A stretch of DNA of 40,459 nucleotides from SLJN01 sp964505385 (GTDB lineage: Bacteria > Bacteroidota > Rhodothermia > Balneolales > Natronogracilivirgulaceae): NCBI GenBank assembly GCA_964505385.1, contig CAZDIA010000028.1, forward strand, positions 1-40,459. Direction: 5' to 3'. Within the stretch, counting starts at the first letter, position 1, and each line of letters begins with the position of its first letter. Positions 23,273 to 33,253 of this stretch are shown one piece after another. The notes under the pieces were generated by a model. The model made no database searches, was not told where the DNA came from, and saw only the letters and a program-made list of their open reading frames with translations. Position numbers and translations under genes: made by a program.

Positions 23273-24103
23273 ATTAAAAGCCAGTGTAGATGCATAATCA
23301 TCCCTTAACTCCATAAGTTCACCGCGCATAATGCCGCCGGTGTCATGGTCATTATACTCATACTGTATCAGCTGTCCGGGTACATCTTCGGTTACCCACC
23401 AGGTAAACTCAAAGTCTTCATGATCCTCACCGGTGTGTTTGAGCACATCGGCATCAAACGTTCCGGCTCCAACCGAAACCCTGGCCTGATCAACCCGATA
23501 CTCTTCTAACTCTTCTATATAATAGGATTCGGTATGATAACCGGCTTCATCAAGTGACTCCTCACCATCGCGCATTTCCTGCTCTTCGCGGTCATCAAAA
23601 TCGAATTCATGATGGCGAACATCACCGGTTTCCGGATCCCGGAAATACATCTCTTTGGCATACAAGTCGCTGTCAACCAAAATTTCATATTCCAGAGCCT
23701 CTTCATCCTGTGGATCATACCGAAGATACCACCAGCTTAAACCTTCATCCGTCCTTTCCAGCAATGCTCTTTCTGCTGTAAATGTATATACTTCATCATT
23801 TTCCTGTGAATCCAGCCTCCAGGTGGCGCCCTCGCCTTCTTCAAAGTCTTCGTGATGTAAGCCAAATCCTCCCATATGGAACATCTGAGTATACGCCAGC
23901 TGATAAAGCATTACATCCGTGTAACCCGCCAGCATGGCTTCCACTTCCTGCTCAACCGCTGTACTGACAGCCTGATCAACTGCAGTTCTGGCAGCCTGAT
24001 CAATTGTCACGCAGCTATTGAAAATCACCACCGCGCAAAGAAGCAGTAGCATACTGTTCATTTTTTTTGAATCCCAATAATTCCCTGTTTTGTTTTCTGA
24101 CAT
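23270..24103 (-). CDS. Acidic lipoprotein of unknown function
   Basis: The 277-residue product has a lipoprotein signal: hydrophobic LLLLCAVVIFNS then C31 (F-N-S-C lipobox), preceded by K13-K14. A downstream ATG (residue 15) would drop those lysines, so I keep the longer start. Residues 34-56 are a short repeat of A-V-D-Q-A type units. The rest is exceptionally rich in D and E (for example EFDFDDREEQEM), with many Y and W. No family is recognised. The last codon and stop abut the palindromic element. Confidence 0.65.
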   Translation of the reverse strand: MSENKTGNYWDSKKMNSMLLLLCAVVIFNSCVTIDQAARTAVDQAVSTAVEQEVEAMLAGYTDVMLYQLAYTQMFHMGGFGLHHEDFEEGEGATWRLDSQENDEVYTFTAERALLERTDEGLSWWYLRYDPQDEEALEYEILVDSDLYAKEMYFRDPETGDVRHHEFDFDDREEQEMRDGEESLDEAGYHTESYYIEELEEYRVDQARVSVGAGTFDADVLKHTGEDHEDFEFTWWVTEDVPGQLIQYEYNDHDTGGIMRGELMELRDDYASTLAFN

Positions 24104-24399
24104 GCCAACCTCAATTTCTAATTAGATTATTAATGCCTAATTTAAAACTAACAATTTCCAATTTAATCTTAGAAGGGCACAAGCTCAACATAATAGTTAT
24201 TTTCAAATTACAGAATAATCACAATAACTTATTGTAAAACGATTAATTTATGTTCATAGAGAAGAAGGGTGCCAGGAAACCAAAATATTTCGCCCGTCCA
24301 ACAATTCTATTATCATTACCGTTTTCAGTAGCACCCAGCTTAGCAGGTTGCGATTGTACCCACAGTTAATTTTCAGCTAACGAATTACGCATCTACGTT
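24104..24399. other. Intergenic region without recognised features
   Basis: This 296-nt AT-rich gap between the divergent lipoprotein and tamA genes should hold both promoters. I see no clear TAnnTTTG element, RNA gene or inverted repeat. An in-frame TAA at 24367-24369 limits the tamA start. Confidence 0.4.
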
Positions 24400-26364
24400 T
24401 TGTCATTGTTTTCAGGTTTATTCAGAATACCCTTGAGCAGTTCTGCTTTGTTGGTGACGGTTTGCACATTACTTCTTTTTGATACCACCACTCTGGCTAA
24501 AAGTACATCCGGCAGCTCCGTGATGGCAGCGCCTCCTGAAGAACGCCCGATGGTTTGGAACCTGCGTTTTGAAGGAAATGAAACTTACCGGAGCATGATT
24601 TTACGCAACCAGGTAGCTACCGAAGCCCCCACAATGATGCGCAAGTTGCGATTCTGGAACCGCTCCGGCTTCGATTTAGACGAAACGGAACTCCGACGCG
24701 ACGTGGTACGGCTTGAACGGTTTTATGAGCGCCGGGGATTTTATCACGCAGATATCTCTTATCGTATAGAAGAAAGGCGACGGGAACGGCGACGCGACGT
24801 TTATTTTGACATTGATGAAGGCGAACCTGCCAAGGTTGAATCAGTATCCTATACCTGGGAGGGTGGTGAGGAGCTGGAAAATAAGCTCAGAGATGATCGG
24901 GATTTTAGCAGGGCTATGGAACGTCACTCTCTGCAAAGCGGCGATCGCTATCAATTGCTAAACCACAGCGATGTAGAAGCTTATCTGATGGAGTCGCTGA
25001 ATGAAATCGGGTATCCGTTTGCCAGAGTTAATGTGATGGCGTTACTGGATGATGAACAACGTAACGCTGAAGTACGTATTCATATCGATCCCGGCCCTCT
25101 CGGTTACATTGATGAAATTCTGGTAGATGGAAATGAAACTATTAGTGCAGAAAAAATTATTCGCCAATCCAATTTGAAGGAAGGTGAAATTTTCAGTCAA
25201 TCACAGCTCAGAAGTGCCCAGCGACATGTTTATGGCCATCATCTATTTCGATTTGCCACAGTCGCCGTGCCCGAACAAGCACGGGATTCGTCTGTAACTA
25301 CCCGTATCCGGGTTCGAGAGTATCCGTTGCGAAGCCTTGAAACCAGATTGGGAGCGGGATATGAAGAAATCATACGGGGTTCCGTCTCCTGGCAGCACCG
25401 AAACCCCTGGCAAACCGGGCACAACTTGCATACCCGGATTAAAGCCTCATTTATCGAGCAGGCTGTCGATATGGATTATAAGTTTCCTTACATTTTTAAT
25501 GCCAATAGCAGTATCACCGTTTCACCTTTTGGTCAGCGTCTTGATGAAAGCAACTATCTGCTTCTTCGGGGTGGTATAACCAACAGTTTTGCTTATCACC
25601 ACAGCCGTAGACTCACTTCCACAATCGCTTACGAATTTACAAGAAACACGATTAGTCTGGTGGAATCTCCCGAAACTTTAGATTCACCCGATATAACCTA
25701 CAATATCTCCTCACTCCAGCTATCATCGTATTATGGAGAGAGTCACCCGGACTGGGGGCGAGGCTGGATTGTGCGCCCCCGGGCAGAGTTTTCAGGCTTT
25801 CTCGGTACAGGTTCACTTGAATTCAATCGGTTTACACTTGACGTAAGGCGTTATATCAATTTTCCGATTGACTCACAAATCGCCTTACGCTCCGACAGCG
25901 GTATAATTTTTTCCGGCGAAGATGAAATGCTCCCGGAAAATATTCGAATGTACTCCGGTGGTACTTCATCCGTACGTGGCTGGCAGCGACGTATGCTGGG
26001 ACCCAAACGTCCTGTTTTTGAAGATGATGAATTCGATGGATACGTTCCAACTGGTGGGGAAGCCATGACCTCTTTTAATATTGAATATCGCCAGCAAATG
26101 GACTTTATGCTGAATAATTTTGGAATGGCCGCATTTCTCGATGGCGGAAGAGTTTGGGAAAGCTCATCAGATGTTAACCTGCGTGAAATACAGGTAGGTG
26201 TTGGCGGGGGCTTACGTTACAGCTCTCCCATTGGGCCGATCCGTCTGGATGTCGGCTATAAAATCAATCCTACGGACGAAGATCTGAATATTTTTGACGG
26301 TGAAGATTATGGCACCGCTCTTGATCGCTGGGGCTTTCATTTTAGTATCGGGCAAGCTTTCTGA
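24400..26364 (+). CDS. TamA/BamA-family outer-membrane protein (Omp85)
   Basis: This 654-residue Omp85-family protein should insert in the outer membrane. It starts at TTG 24400 with a signal peptide (SSSALLVTVCTLLLFDTTTLA). POTRA-like units follow over about residues 50-305 (WNLRFEGNETYRS, GFYHADISYRIEE, VDGNETISAEKIIRQS, LKEGEIF). A C-terminal barrel runs from about 305 to the terminal phenylalanine (FHFSIGQAF), with SVRGWQRRMLGPKRP as the conserved inner-loop region. Its stop overlaps the next ATG as TGATG, coupling it to tamB; this pairing favours TamA over BamA. Confidence 0.85.
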   Translation: MSLFSGLFRIPLSSSALLVTVCTLLLFDTTTLAKSTSGSSVMAAPPEERPMVWNLRFEGNETYRSMILRNQVATEAPTMMRKLRFWNRSGFDLDETELRRDVVRLERFYERRGFYHADISYRIEERRRERRRDVYFDIDEGEPAKVESVSYTWEGGEELENKLRDDRDFSRAMERHSLQSGDRYQLLNHSDVEAYLMESLNEIGYPFARVNVMALLDDEQRNAEVRIHIDPGPLGYIDEILVDGNETISAEKIIRQSNLKEGEIFSQSQLRSAQRHVYGHHLFRFATVAVPEQARDSSVTTRIRVREYPLRSLETRLGAGYEEIIRGSVSWQHRNPWQTGHNLHTRIKASFIEQAVDMDYKFPYIFNANSSITVSPFGQRLDESNYLLLRGGITNSFAYHHSRRLTSTIAYEFTRNTISLVESPETLDSPDITYNISSLQLSSYYGESHPDWGRGWIVRPRAEFSGFLGTGSLEFNRFTLDVRRYINFPIDSQIALRSDSGIIFSGEDEMLPENIRMYSGGTSSVRGWQRRMLGPKRPVFEDDEFDGYVPTGGEAMTSFNIEYRQQMDFMLNNFGMAAFLDGGRVWESSSDVNLREIQVGVGGGLRYSSPIGPIRLDVGYKINPTDEDLNIFDGEDYGTALDRWGFHFSIGQAF

Positions 26365-29300
26365 TGACGCATAATCAACCTGAACATAGTAAAGAAAAAA
26401 AACCACGCCGGAAATGGCCTTGGATAACCATTGCCGTCATTCTGCTTTTGATCGGATTCGTGAGGTATGCCGTGCAGGCAGACTGGTTTTTTGATCAGAT
26501 CAGGCAGTATGTTGAAAGAACGGCAAGTGAAGCTCTTCATGGAGAGTTACAAATCGATCATATGAGTGGCGATCTGTTTTCTCATGTTGATATCAGAGGT
26601 GTCAGATTACAGGATGATAAGCAGGCCGGTGTGGTTGATATAGACAGCATTAAGGTTGCATACTCATTCCGGGAGCTTGTCCGCAGTCCCAATACGTTGG
26701 ATCGCATCGACGTATACCAGCTTAATGCAGATGTAGTCGAAGATGATGAAGGGTGGAATGTCCTGAATATTCTGCCCGAGGCAGATGAGCCGGTAGAAGA
26801 TGAGGACATCACCACAGACCTGCCCGATCTTGAGATCAGGGACATCGGGTTGCACAATCACGAAATTACCGTTACCTCACCCGCCCTGCCGGACGAACGG
26901 GCGATTATCGGGGACCTGAATCTTGAAGCAAATGTTTCGGTTTCTCCGGAACATCAAAACCTGCAGCTGACCCATCTTGATTTTCAGATAATTGAAGGCC
27001 GCCTCGACGGTCCGCTCGAACTGGTCACCTCTGCCAGGGTTGACGATGATCTCATCACCCTTGAATCCCTCACCGTTACCGGCGCGCACTCTTTTCTGGA
27101 AACCTACGGTGATTTCAACCAGCAAACGGAACAGTTCGATTTACAGGTGTTTCTGGATCCGCTTGGTCGTGGTGATATTATCCCTTATGCCGGTGAATGG
27201 CCTGTTGTGCATGATGTAGCTTTGGAACTTTCTGCTTCGGGAAGTTTATCGGATTTTAACGCCGGTATATCACTTTCCGCCCCCGGTCTGGATCAGCTTG
27301 AAATAAATGCGGGTTTCGAAGCAGCTTCACCGCTGTCCCTCACTTCTCTGTCTGTCAATACCGGCGCTATAGACCCCGTGGAGTTGATGTATGAAGAAGA
27401 GCTGCCTCAAATTCAGGAGTTTCAACTTGCCTTGCAGGGTAACGTACCCGTTGATGACTGGCAAAACGGCAGGCTAAATGGCGACCTTACTGTAAGCGGT
27501 ATAACTTTTGAGCCATACCGCCTTGATTCCTATACTGCCGACCTCAACTGGGATACCGGCTCCGCCACTCTTGATCAACAGCTAACCCTTGATGATGAAC
27601 ACATTGCTGCCGCAGTGACCATTGAGGATCTTTTTGAATCTCAACAATGGTATGCCGAAATATCTCTCAATGAAATCAACCCCGCGTTATGGGCTCAGGA
27701 TGATCAACTTGAAGGTGTGGTGAACGGATCTATTCTGGCTGATGGCACCGGATTTGATCTATCAGAAGAGTTCATCAATTTTGAAGCGGATTTCGATCAG
27801 CTTGAAATGATGGATGAAACCATTGAGCATTTTCACCTTGCCGGCTCCGTAAACGAAACGCACATTGAGGCTGACAACCGAATTGACCTCATCCGGGGCA
27901 CCATTTTATCGGAAGTAGAATCCGAATGGAATCGGGAACCAATTCACTATACGCTCAACACAGAAGTCTCGGGGCTGGATCTCTCTTCGTTCTCTTTCAT
28001 ACAGGATATCAGCTCCGACCTTAATTTTAATTTCGAAGGGCAAGGCAACGGGATCGATCTTGAAGAGCTCGATATGGAAGGGGTGCTTTCATTCAGTAAC
28101 TCCTATTTCAATCAACAGGAAATAGAATCGATCACCAGTTCCTTTTCCATCGCTGATGAGATCATCCAAATTGATGAGTCGCTCATTGAAAGTGCTATTG
28201 CCGAAGGCAACCTCTCAGCTCGTTTCAATATTACCGATTATACCGATATCGATAATCGTTTGGATTTTGATCTTGAACTCAAAAACCTGCAGCCTTTTGC
28301 TGCCCTTGCAGGTGCTGACACGTTATCTGCCCGTGGCAACCTCACCGGCTACATCCAGCCCAACGACAACCAGCTGCTCGGTTTCAACTCCAATCTGGCT
28401 TTGCATGATGTTGCATATGATACCCTCTATATTGATGAAATCAACGGAAACGCCCGGTCGGAGCTCACAACTACTCCGCAATATTATGCCGATCTTGAAA
28501 TTTTATACCCCCGCCTTGGCGATTTCAGCCCACAGGATATACGAATAGAAACCGAAGGCAACGTAGAGGATGATGTAATCACCGGAAATAATCGATTTGA
28601 ATTTAATATCAGTGATGAGAGCGGTCTGGTTCAACAATCCGACTATCATATTGCACCTGAAGACATCAGAATAACCACCTATGTCTTTAATATATTTGAT
28701 CCCAATATTGAATACTATCTGACCGAACCGTTTGATTTTCGCTCAAATGAGACCGGAGTAGCTCTTGATACGTTAAGACTCGCCGCTGACGACGGTTCTT
28801 CGCTTGCTCTCAGCGGTACGCAGGATGAAGCAGGCACGATAACCGGCTATTTCTCAGGGGCTGACGCAGATCTCAGCGTGGTTCAAAGTGCCGTTTTAGA
28901 GGAAGTCCTCTTTGAAGCACTTCTCAGCGGAGATACCCGCTTCAGATATTCTGAGGAGGAAATAGAGGTCTACTCCAATATTAATGTTTCTCAATTTAAT
29001 TACCGGGAGTTACGGTTTGATCTGCTCAGCCTTGACCTGGATATTTCCGATCAGCGGCTAAAAACCGATCTGCAAATTTATGAAGACGAGCAGCATTTTC
29101 TTGACTCACAGTTTAACCTTCCTTTTGAACCGGTTGCGCCGGAAGATCTCGATGAAACTTTCTTTGAAGAACACGTGGAAGGCTATCTCAATATTGACCC
29201 GGCAGATATCGCGCTGTTCGATGATTTCCTGGAAGAAATAGGAATCGGTGCACAAACTGGTACTTTATCAGCCAACACCGAACTTTCCGGTACGGCAGGT

Positions 29301-30845
29301 TCACCAAATTTTTACGGGGATGTGCTGTACTACGACGGCAAGCTCTCCGGCGTAGAAGTGGATACTGTCCGGTTAAACTGGGATTATGTGCACGAAGATG
29401 AAGAGGTAAGGGTCAACTCCTATGTGGAATCATTAGGACAAAGAGCCGCGGAGATTGAAGGACGGCTCCCGTTTTATGCTGACTTTCAAACCTTCCGGGT
29501 TGATGTGCCGGAGGATGACGATGAGATTGATTTCAACCTGAATACTACTGATTTCAGGCTTGCCGCTTTCAACGATTTTCTGGATCCCAACACCTTGAGA
29601 AACCTTGAAGGGTTGCTTAATGCTGACATTAACATTAACGGCAGCGTAGCTGATCCTTATTTTGAAGGTAACCTTAACCTGACCGGGGGCAGAGTGAGGT
29701 TGATCCCCAACAACATAAGGATCAGAGATATTCGGCTTGATCTCGGCCTGGAACCCGATAGACTGGTGATTAACTCATTTCGTGCAAGTAGCGATGGCAC
29801 ATTGAGCAGCACCGGCGAAATCACACTCGATGGCTTTGAGCCGGAATCATTTGATATGCAGCTTGAAGCATCCAATTTTCTGGCTTTTGATGATCAGGAT
29901 ATTCATGCGATTGTTAGTTTAAACACGGTTTTGAGTGGCAACATGGAAGAACCAGAGCTAACCGGCACGTTCCGGTTGAATCGTGGCACCTTCAACCTGG
30001 ACAATTTTGGCGAACGCGCTGTAGAAGATGTTGAGCTTGAAGATGAAGAACCGCGCATTCCGGCAGATGAAATTGATTTTTTCCAGCGGCTCGCCATGGA
30101 AATGGAAATTACGATGGGGCGCAATGTATTTTTACGAAACCGCCGGGATCCGGAACTGGATTTGACGTTACGCGGAGAATTAAGTGTAGTTAAAGAGCAC
30201 ATGCAGGATCTCGAAGTTTTCGGAGAACTAAATATCCCTACCGGCCATGCAACTACCCTGCTGAACAGACGATTTGATATCGACAGTGGCTCTATAATGT
30301 TTAGTGGCGACCCCCAGAATCCGGAACTTGATATCAGAACACAGCATCGGCCCCGGCAACAGGATGAAGATATCCGAATTTGGTATCTCATCACAGGGAC
30401 CGTTAATGATCCGGAGTTCAACTATGAAAGCGAGCCTGAAATGGAGTTTCAGGATATTATCAGCTATACCTTATTCGGCAGACCATTTGAGTCGCTCGGA
30501 GGTTGGGAACGTACGGTAACAAGCCGGGGCGAATCAAATATAGCGGCCGACATAGCCCTTGACATACTTGTTGACCGGGTAGAAGCCCTCGCCGCCGATC
30601 GGCTTGGTATTGATGTGTTTGAGATCGACAACACGCGCAGCGGAAGTGGAAGCGGCACCAGTATCAAGGCAGGCAAGTTTCTCACGGATCGCGTTTTTGT
30701 TGCCTACGTCCAGGAACTTGGCGGTACGACAGCCGGCCGGCAGGTGATCGTGGAATATATGATCCGCAACAATCTCGAGCTGATGTTCACCGGCAGCGAC
30801 GACTACCGCAGTGGCGTCGATTTACTCTGGCGCTACGACTACTGA
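26364..30845 (+). CDS. TamB-like translocation/assembly protein (DUF490)
   Basis: TamB-like proteins bridge inner and outer membranes and help lipid transport and barrel assembly with TamA. The 1493-residue product has one N-terminal membrane helix (about 18-37, WPWITIAVILLLIGFVRYAV) and an AsmA-like start. A very long repetitive beta-rich acidic body follows. The conserved C-terminal TamB domain includes LRGELSVVKEHMQDLEVFGE, INIPTG-type strands, LLNRRFDIDSGSIMFSG and YTLFGRPFESL. It ends in an aromatic residue (DLLWRYDY). The start overlaps the tamA stop by 1 nt. Confidence 0.9.
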   Translation: MTHNQPEHSKEKKPRRKWPWITIAVILLLIGFVRYAVQADWFFDQIRQYVERTASEALHGELQIDHMSGDLFSHVDIRGVRLQDDKQAGVVDIDSIKVAYSFRELVRSPNTLDRIDVYQLNADVVEDDEGWNVLNILPEADEPVEDEDITTDLPDLEIRDIGLHNHEITVTSPALPDERAIIGDLNLEANVSVSPEHQNLQLTHLDFQIIEGRLDGPLELVTSARVDDDLITLESLTVTGAHSFLETYGDFNQQTEQFDLQVFLDPLGRGDIIPYAGEWPVVHDVALELSASGSLSDFNAGISLSAPGLDQLEINAGFEAASPLSLTSLSVNTGAIDPVELMYEEELPQIQEFQLALQGNVPVDDWQNGRLNGDLTVSGITFEPYRLDSYTADLNWDTGSATLDQQLTLDDEHIAAAVTIEDLFESQQWYAEISLNEINPALWAQDDQLEGVVNGSILADGTGFDLSEEFINFEADFDQLEMMDETIEHFHLAGSVNETHIEADNRIDLIRGTILSEVESEWNREPIHYTLNTEVSGLDLSSFSFIQDISSDLNFNFEGQGNGIDLEELDMEGVLSFSNSYFNQQEIESITSSFSIADEIIQIDESLIESAIAEGNLSARFNITDYTDIDNRLDFDLELKNLQPFAALAGADTLSARGNLTGYIQPNDNQLLGFNSNLALHDVAYDTLYIDEINGNARSELTTTPQYYADLEILYPRLGDFSPQDIRIETEGNVEDDVITGNNRFEFNISDESGLVQQSDYHIAPEDIRITTYVFNIFDPNIEYYLTEPFDFRSNETGVALDTLRLAADDGSSLALSGTQDEAGTITGYFSGADADLSVVQSAVLEEVLFEALLSGDTRFRYSEEEIEVYSNINVSQFNYRELRFDLLSLDLDISDQRLKTDLQIYEDEQHFLDSQFNLPFEPVAPEDLDETFFEEHVEGYLNIDPADIALFDDFLEEIGIGAQTGTLSANTELSGTAGSPNFYGDVLYYDGKLSGVEVDTVRLNWDYVHEDEEVRVNSYVESLGQRAAEIEGRLPFYADFQTFRVDVPEDDDEIDFNLNTTDFRLAAFNDFLDPNTLRNLEGLLNADININGSVADPYFEGNLNLTGGRVRLIPNNIRIRDIRLDLGLEPDRLVINSFRASSDGTLSSTGEITLDGFEPESFDMQLEASNFLAFDDQDIHAIVSLNTVLSGNMEEPELTGTFRLNRGTFNLDNFGERAVEDVELEDEEPRIPADEIDFFQRLAMEMEITMGRNVFLRNRRDPELDLTLRGELSVVKEHMQDLEVFGELNIPTGHATTLLNRRFDIDSGSIMFSGDPQNPELDIRTQHRPRQQDEDIRIWYLITGTVNDPEFNYESEPEMEFQDIISYTLFGRPFESLGGWERTVTSRGESNIAADIALDILVDRVEALAADRLGIDVFEIDNTRSGSGSGTSIKAGKFLTDRVFVAYVQELGGTTAGRQVIVEYMIRNNLELMFTGSDDYRSGVDLLWRYDY

Positions 30846-30857
30846 CACCAACCCGAG

Positions 30858-30899
30858 GCTCACCCTTCGACTCGCTCGGGATTTCACTCTCAGGTGAGC
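30858..30899. repeat. Inverted repeat just downstream of tamB
   Basis: GCTCACC (30858-30864) and GGTGAGC (30893-30899) are inverted copies around a C/T-rich spacer. No T-run follows directly, so a terminator role is doubtful. It lies 12 nt after the tamB stop. Confidence 0.35.
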
Positions 30900-30917
30900 T
30901 GCCGAATCAGAGGGTAA

Positions 30918-31143
30918 TTTTTTAACCACAGAGTTCAAGGAGTTAACGCAGAGGATTTTCAATTTTCGTAGTAATAGAGTTAATGATTAATTTTTTTAAA
31001 GTTTTCACCACTACGACCACTAAGGAGGCACAAAGAACACAACTCTTTTTTATTTTATCCTTTGTGGTGCCCGTCGTGTCTTCGTTGTGCTCGTGGTGGT
31101 GATTTTTTTAACCGCTGAGCATACAGTTTTACCCAGAGGATTC
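30918..31143. repeat. Composite repeat: direct pair flanking an inverted repeat
   Basis: The 448-nt gap 30846-31293 has no gene. Two direct copies of TTTTTTAACC-RCWGAG...CAGAGGATT lie at 30918-30958 and 31104-31143. Between them is an imperfect inverted repeat (CACCACTACGACCACT from 31006 against GTGCTCGTGGTGGTG ending at 31101). Similar AACCACAGAG and CACCACGA words are common dispersed repeats in many environmental genomes, as far as I know. Confidence 0.5.
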
Positions 31144-31293
31144 TTATACTGTCGCCTTTTCAATTGCGCAGACGATGGTAAGATTACAACCTCAACCTTC
31201 AATTCTTAACATAAACTTAATCTCTGCATCTGTTAAGTATAGGATATGATTTGTAATTTATGAGTCATGGAAACCGCACCATAATCTCACGAT

Positions 31294-31971
31294 TTGGCAA
31301 ACAAACATATTCTCGTAATTGATGACGAACATGACCTTCTTGAATTGATTGAATATAATCTCAATCAAAGCAACTTTACAGTTACCACCGCAGATAATGC
31401 GTTACAAGGCATTGAATTAGCAAATAAACACAAACCTGATCTCATCATCCTTGATATCATGATGCCAGGAATGGACGGGATAGAAGCTTGCCGGATTCTC
31501 AAACAGGATCAAAACCTCAGCGGTATACCGGTCATATTTTTAACGGCACGTGAAGATGAAAAAACCGAAGTAAGAAGCCTGGACACCGGAGCTGATGATT
31601 ATATTACCAAACCCGTCAGTAGCAATGTCCTTATTTCAAGGGTAAATGCTGTACTTCGGCGTTTTAATAAGAAAGACCAAGCCGAACCTGTTATAAAAAT
31701 ACGTGATCTGGAAATAGATCGTGAACAATATATTGTCAGGCGTCGAAATAAAGAATATCAATTGCCGCGTAAAGAATTTGAAATCCTGCATTTTCTCGCC
31801 TGTAATCCCGGCAAAGTATTCAACAGGGAAAGCCTACTGAATGAGATATGGGGGGATGACATATTTGTAATCGACAGAACTGTAGACGTGCATATTCGAA
31901 AAATTCGGGAAAAGCTGGGAGATAAGTATATTGAAACGGTAAAAGGAATAGGATACAAGTTTAAGCCATGA
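31294..31971 (+). CDS. PhoB-type response regulator (OmpR family)
   Basis: This is a 225-residue transcription regulator. The receiver domain has acidic D10/D11 (LVIDDEHD), phospho-acceptor D54 (LIILDIMMPGMDG), the conserved T in FLTARED and K in DDYITKPVS. The C-terminal winged helix-turn-helix has EYQLPRKEFEILHFLA and VDVHIRKIREKLGDKYIETV-type elements. The start is TTG at 31294; an in-frame TAA lies at 31282. It overlaps the kinase gene by 4 nt (ATGA). Neighbourhood with a phosphate transporter suggests a PhoB role. Confidence 0.9.
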   Translation: MANKHILVIDDEHDLLELIEYNLNQSNFTVTTADNALQGIELANKHKPDLIILDIMMPGMDGIEACRILKQDQNLSGIPVIFLTAREDEKTEVRSLDTGADDYITKPVSSNVLISRVNAVLRRFNKKDQAEPVIKIRDLEIDREQYIVRRRNKEYQLPRKEFEILHFLACNPGKVFNRESLLNEIWGDDIFVIDRTVDVHIRKIREKLGDKYIETVKGIGYKFKP

Positions 31972-33074
31972 AAAAATTTAAGAATACAGGAATATTTGTT
32001 CTTGGAATCCGGCTTGCGCTAACCGTTGCTATAATTGCAACACTGCTTCTGTTTGCGATCCTTTTGTTTTTAACATCCCCGGCAGCTGCTTTGTTGACAA
32101 GTATTGCATTTGGCTTGATCATCGGTTTGTTGATATATCAATTATCCATCTATCTGATCAGAAAGCGATTAGATGTTCTATTGAAAACTTTTGAAAATAT
32201 TTCCAATAAAGATTTTAGAAACTTGCCGGAACCGCCCGATAGTAAAAAAGATGAGCTTCATTATTTAGCTGTCAAATCTAAAGAAACCAGTCTGAAGGTG
32301 GATAAGGAGTATCAGCGGCTTAATCGAATAGAAAACTACCGCAAGGAATTTATAGGCGATATTTCTCATGAATTAAAAACCCCTACTTTCGCTATTCAGG
32401 GATTTATCGAAACGCTGCTGGACGGTGCTATAGATGATCCAAAGGTTAACAGAAAGTTTCTTGAAAAAGCGATGAATAACGCTAACCGCTTAAACTCTCT
32501 GATCCAGGATCTAATGGAAATTTCGCGCCTCGAAACCGGCGACCTTGCAATCGTAAAAGAGCCGGTTAATCTTAACGAAACCATAAGAGAAGTTACCGAA
32601 AGTTTACAGCAAAAAGCCTCAGAAGATAATATCAAAATAGAATTTGATGAGCCGTACAAAGATGTGCTCGTAGAAGCCGAGCCCCAGCAATTAAAGCAGG
32701 TAATTATCAACCTGATCGATAATGCAATAAAATACAACAAACCAAATGGCAAAGTGATTGTAGGGCTAAACCGTAAGGATGCCATTTACGGCAAAATCCT
32801 GGTTTACGTTCAGGACACCGGTATCGGGATTCCTCCGGAAAAAAGAAACCGTATTACTGAGCGCTTTTACCGAGTTGATAAATCCAGATCCCGTGAAAAA
32901 GGTGGTACAGGACTCGGACTCTCTATCGTCAAACACATTCTTGAAGCTCACAATGAAGAGCTTTACATCGATAGTACGCCGGAAGTAGGTTCTACTTTCA
33001 CTTTTACAATACAGACAAGCCATCGTCGTAGCAAAAGAAAAGTATCATTAGATCATGAACAAAACTCCGCGTAA
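31968..33074 (+). CDS. PhoR-type sensor histidine kinase, minimal sensor
   Basis: The 368-residue kinase partners the preceding regulator. Two membrane helices (about 10-36 and 40-63) are joined by only a few residues, so it has practically no periplasmic sensor domain. No PAS domain fits between the membrane and the DHp domain. The H-box is FIGDISHELKTP with H134. The catalytic domain has NLIDNAIKYNKPNGK, VQDTGIGIPPE, ERFYRVDKSR and GGTGLGLSIVKHI. Such kinases often sense through a membrane or transporter partner. Confidence 0.9.
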   Translation: MKKFKNTGIFVLGIRLALTVAIIATLLLFAILLFLTSPAAALLTSIAFGLIIGLLIYQLSIYLIRKRLDVLLKTFENISNKDFRNLPEPPDSKKDELHYLAVKSKETSLKVDKEYQRLNRIENYRKEFIGDISHELKTPTFAIQGFIETLLDGAIDDPKVNRKFLEKAMNNANRLNSLIQDLMEISRLETGDLAIVKEPVNLNETIREVTESLQQKASEDNIKIEFDEPYKDVLVEAEPQQLKQVIINLIDNAIKYNKPNGKVIVGLNRKDAIYGKILVYVQDTGIGIPPEKRNRITERFYRVDKSRSREKGGTGLGLSIVKHILEAHNEELYIDSTPEVGSTFTFTIQTSHRRSKRKVSLDHEQNSA

Positions 33075-33110
33075 ATCTCATAATTACATTTAACTATTAT
33101 AATTATGGTT

Positions 33111-33138
33111 TCACCTTTTTCCAGCTTTTATCACCTTT
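33111..33138. promoter_or_regulatory. Candidate direct-repeat regulator site before the Na/Pi transporter
   Basis: TCACCTTT occurs at 33111-33118 and 33131-33138, 20 nt apart start to start, in the 179-nt gap between the kinase and transporter genes. PhoB-type regulators bind direct repeats, but classical spacing is 11 nt (22 for two turns). Support is weak. Confidence 0.25.
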
Positions 33139-33253
33139 AAACTATTTTATAACACCAATGCATAATGGTTTTAAGAGACTGTGTTTTTTCTTAATATTGC
33201 CCGTTGATCATCCCACTAAATCTTGATCTGCACCTGACGGATATCCAAAATTC

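Noticed and set aside
29903..30421. Antisense ORF (172 codons) in tamB
   Set aside because: Serine/arginine-rich mirror of the conserved TamB C-terminal domain; typical shadow.
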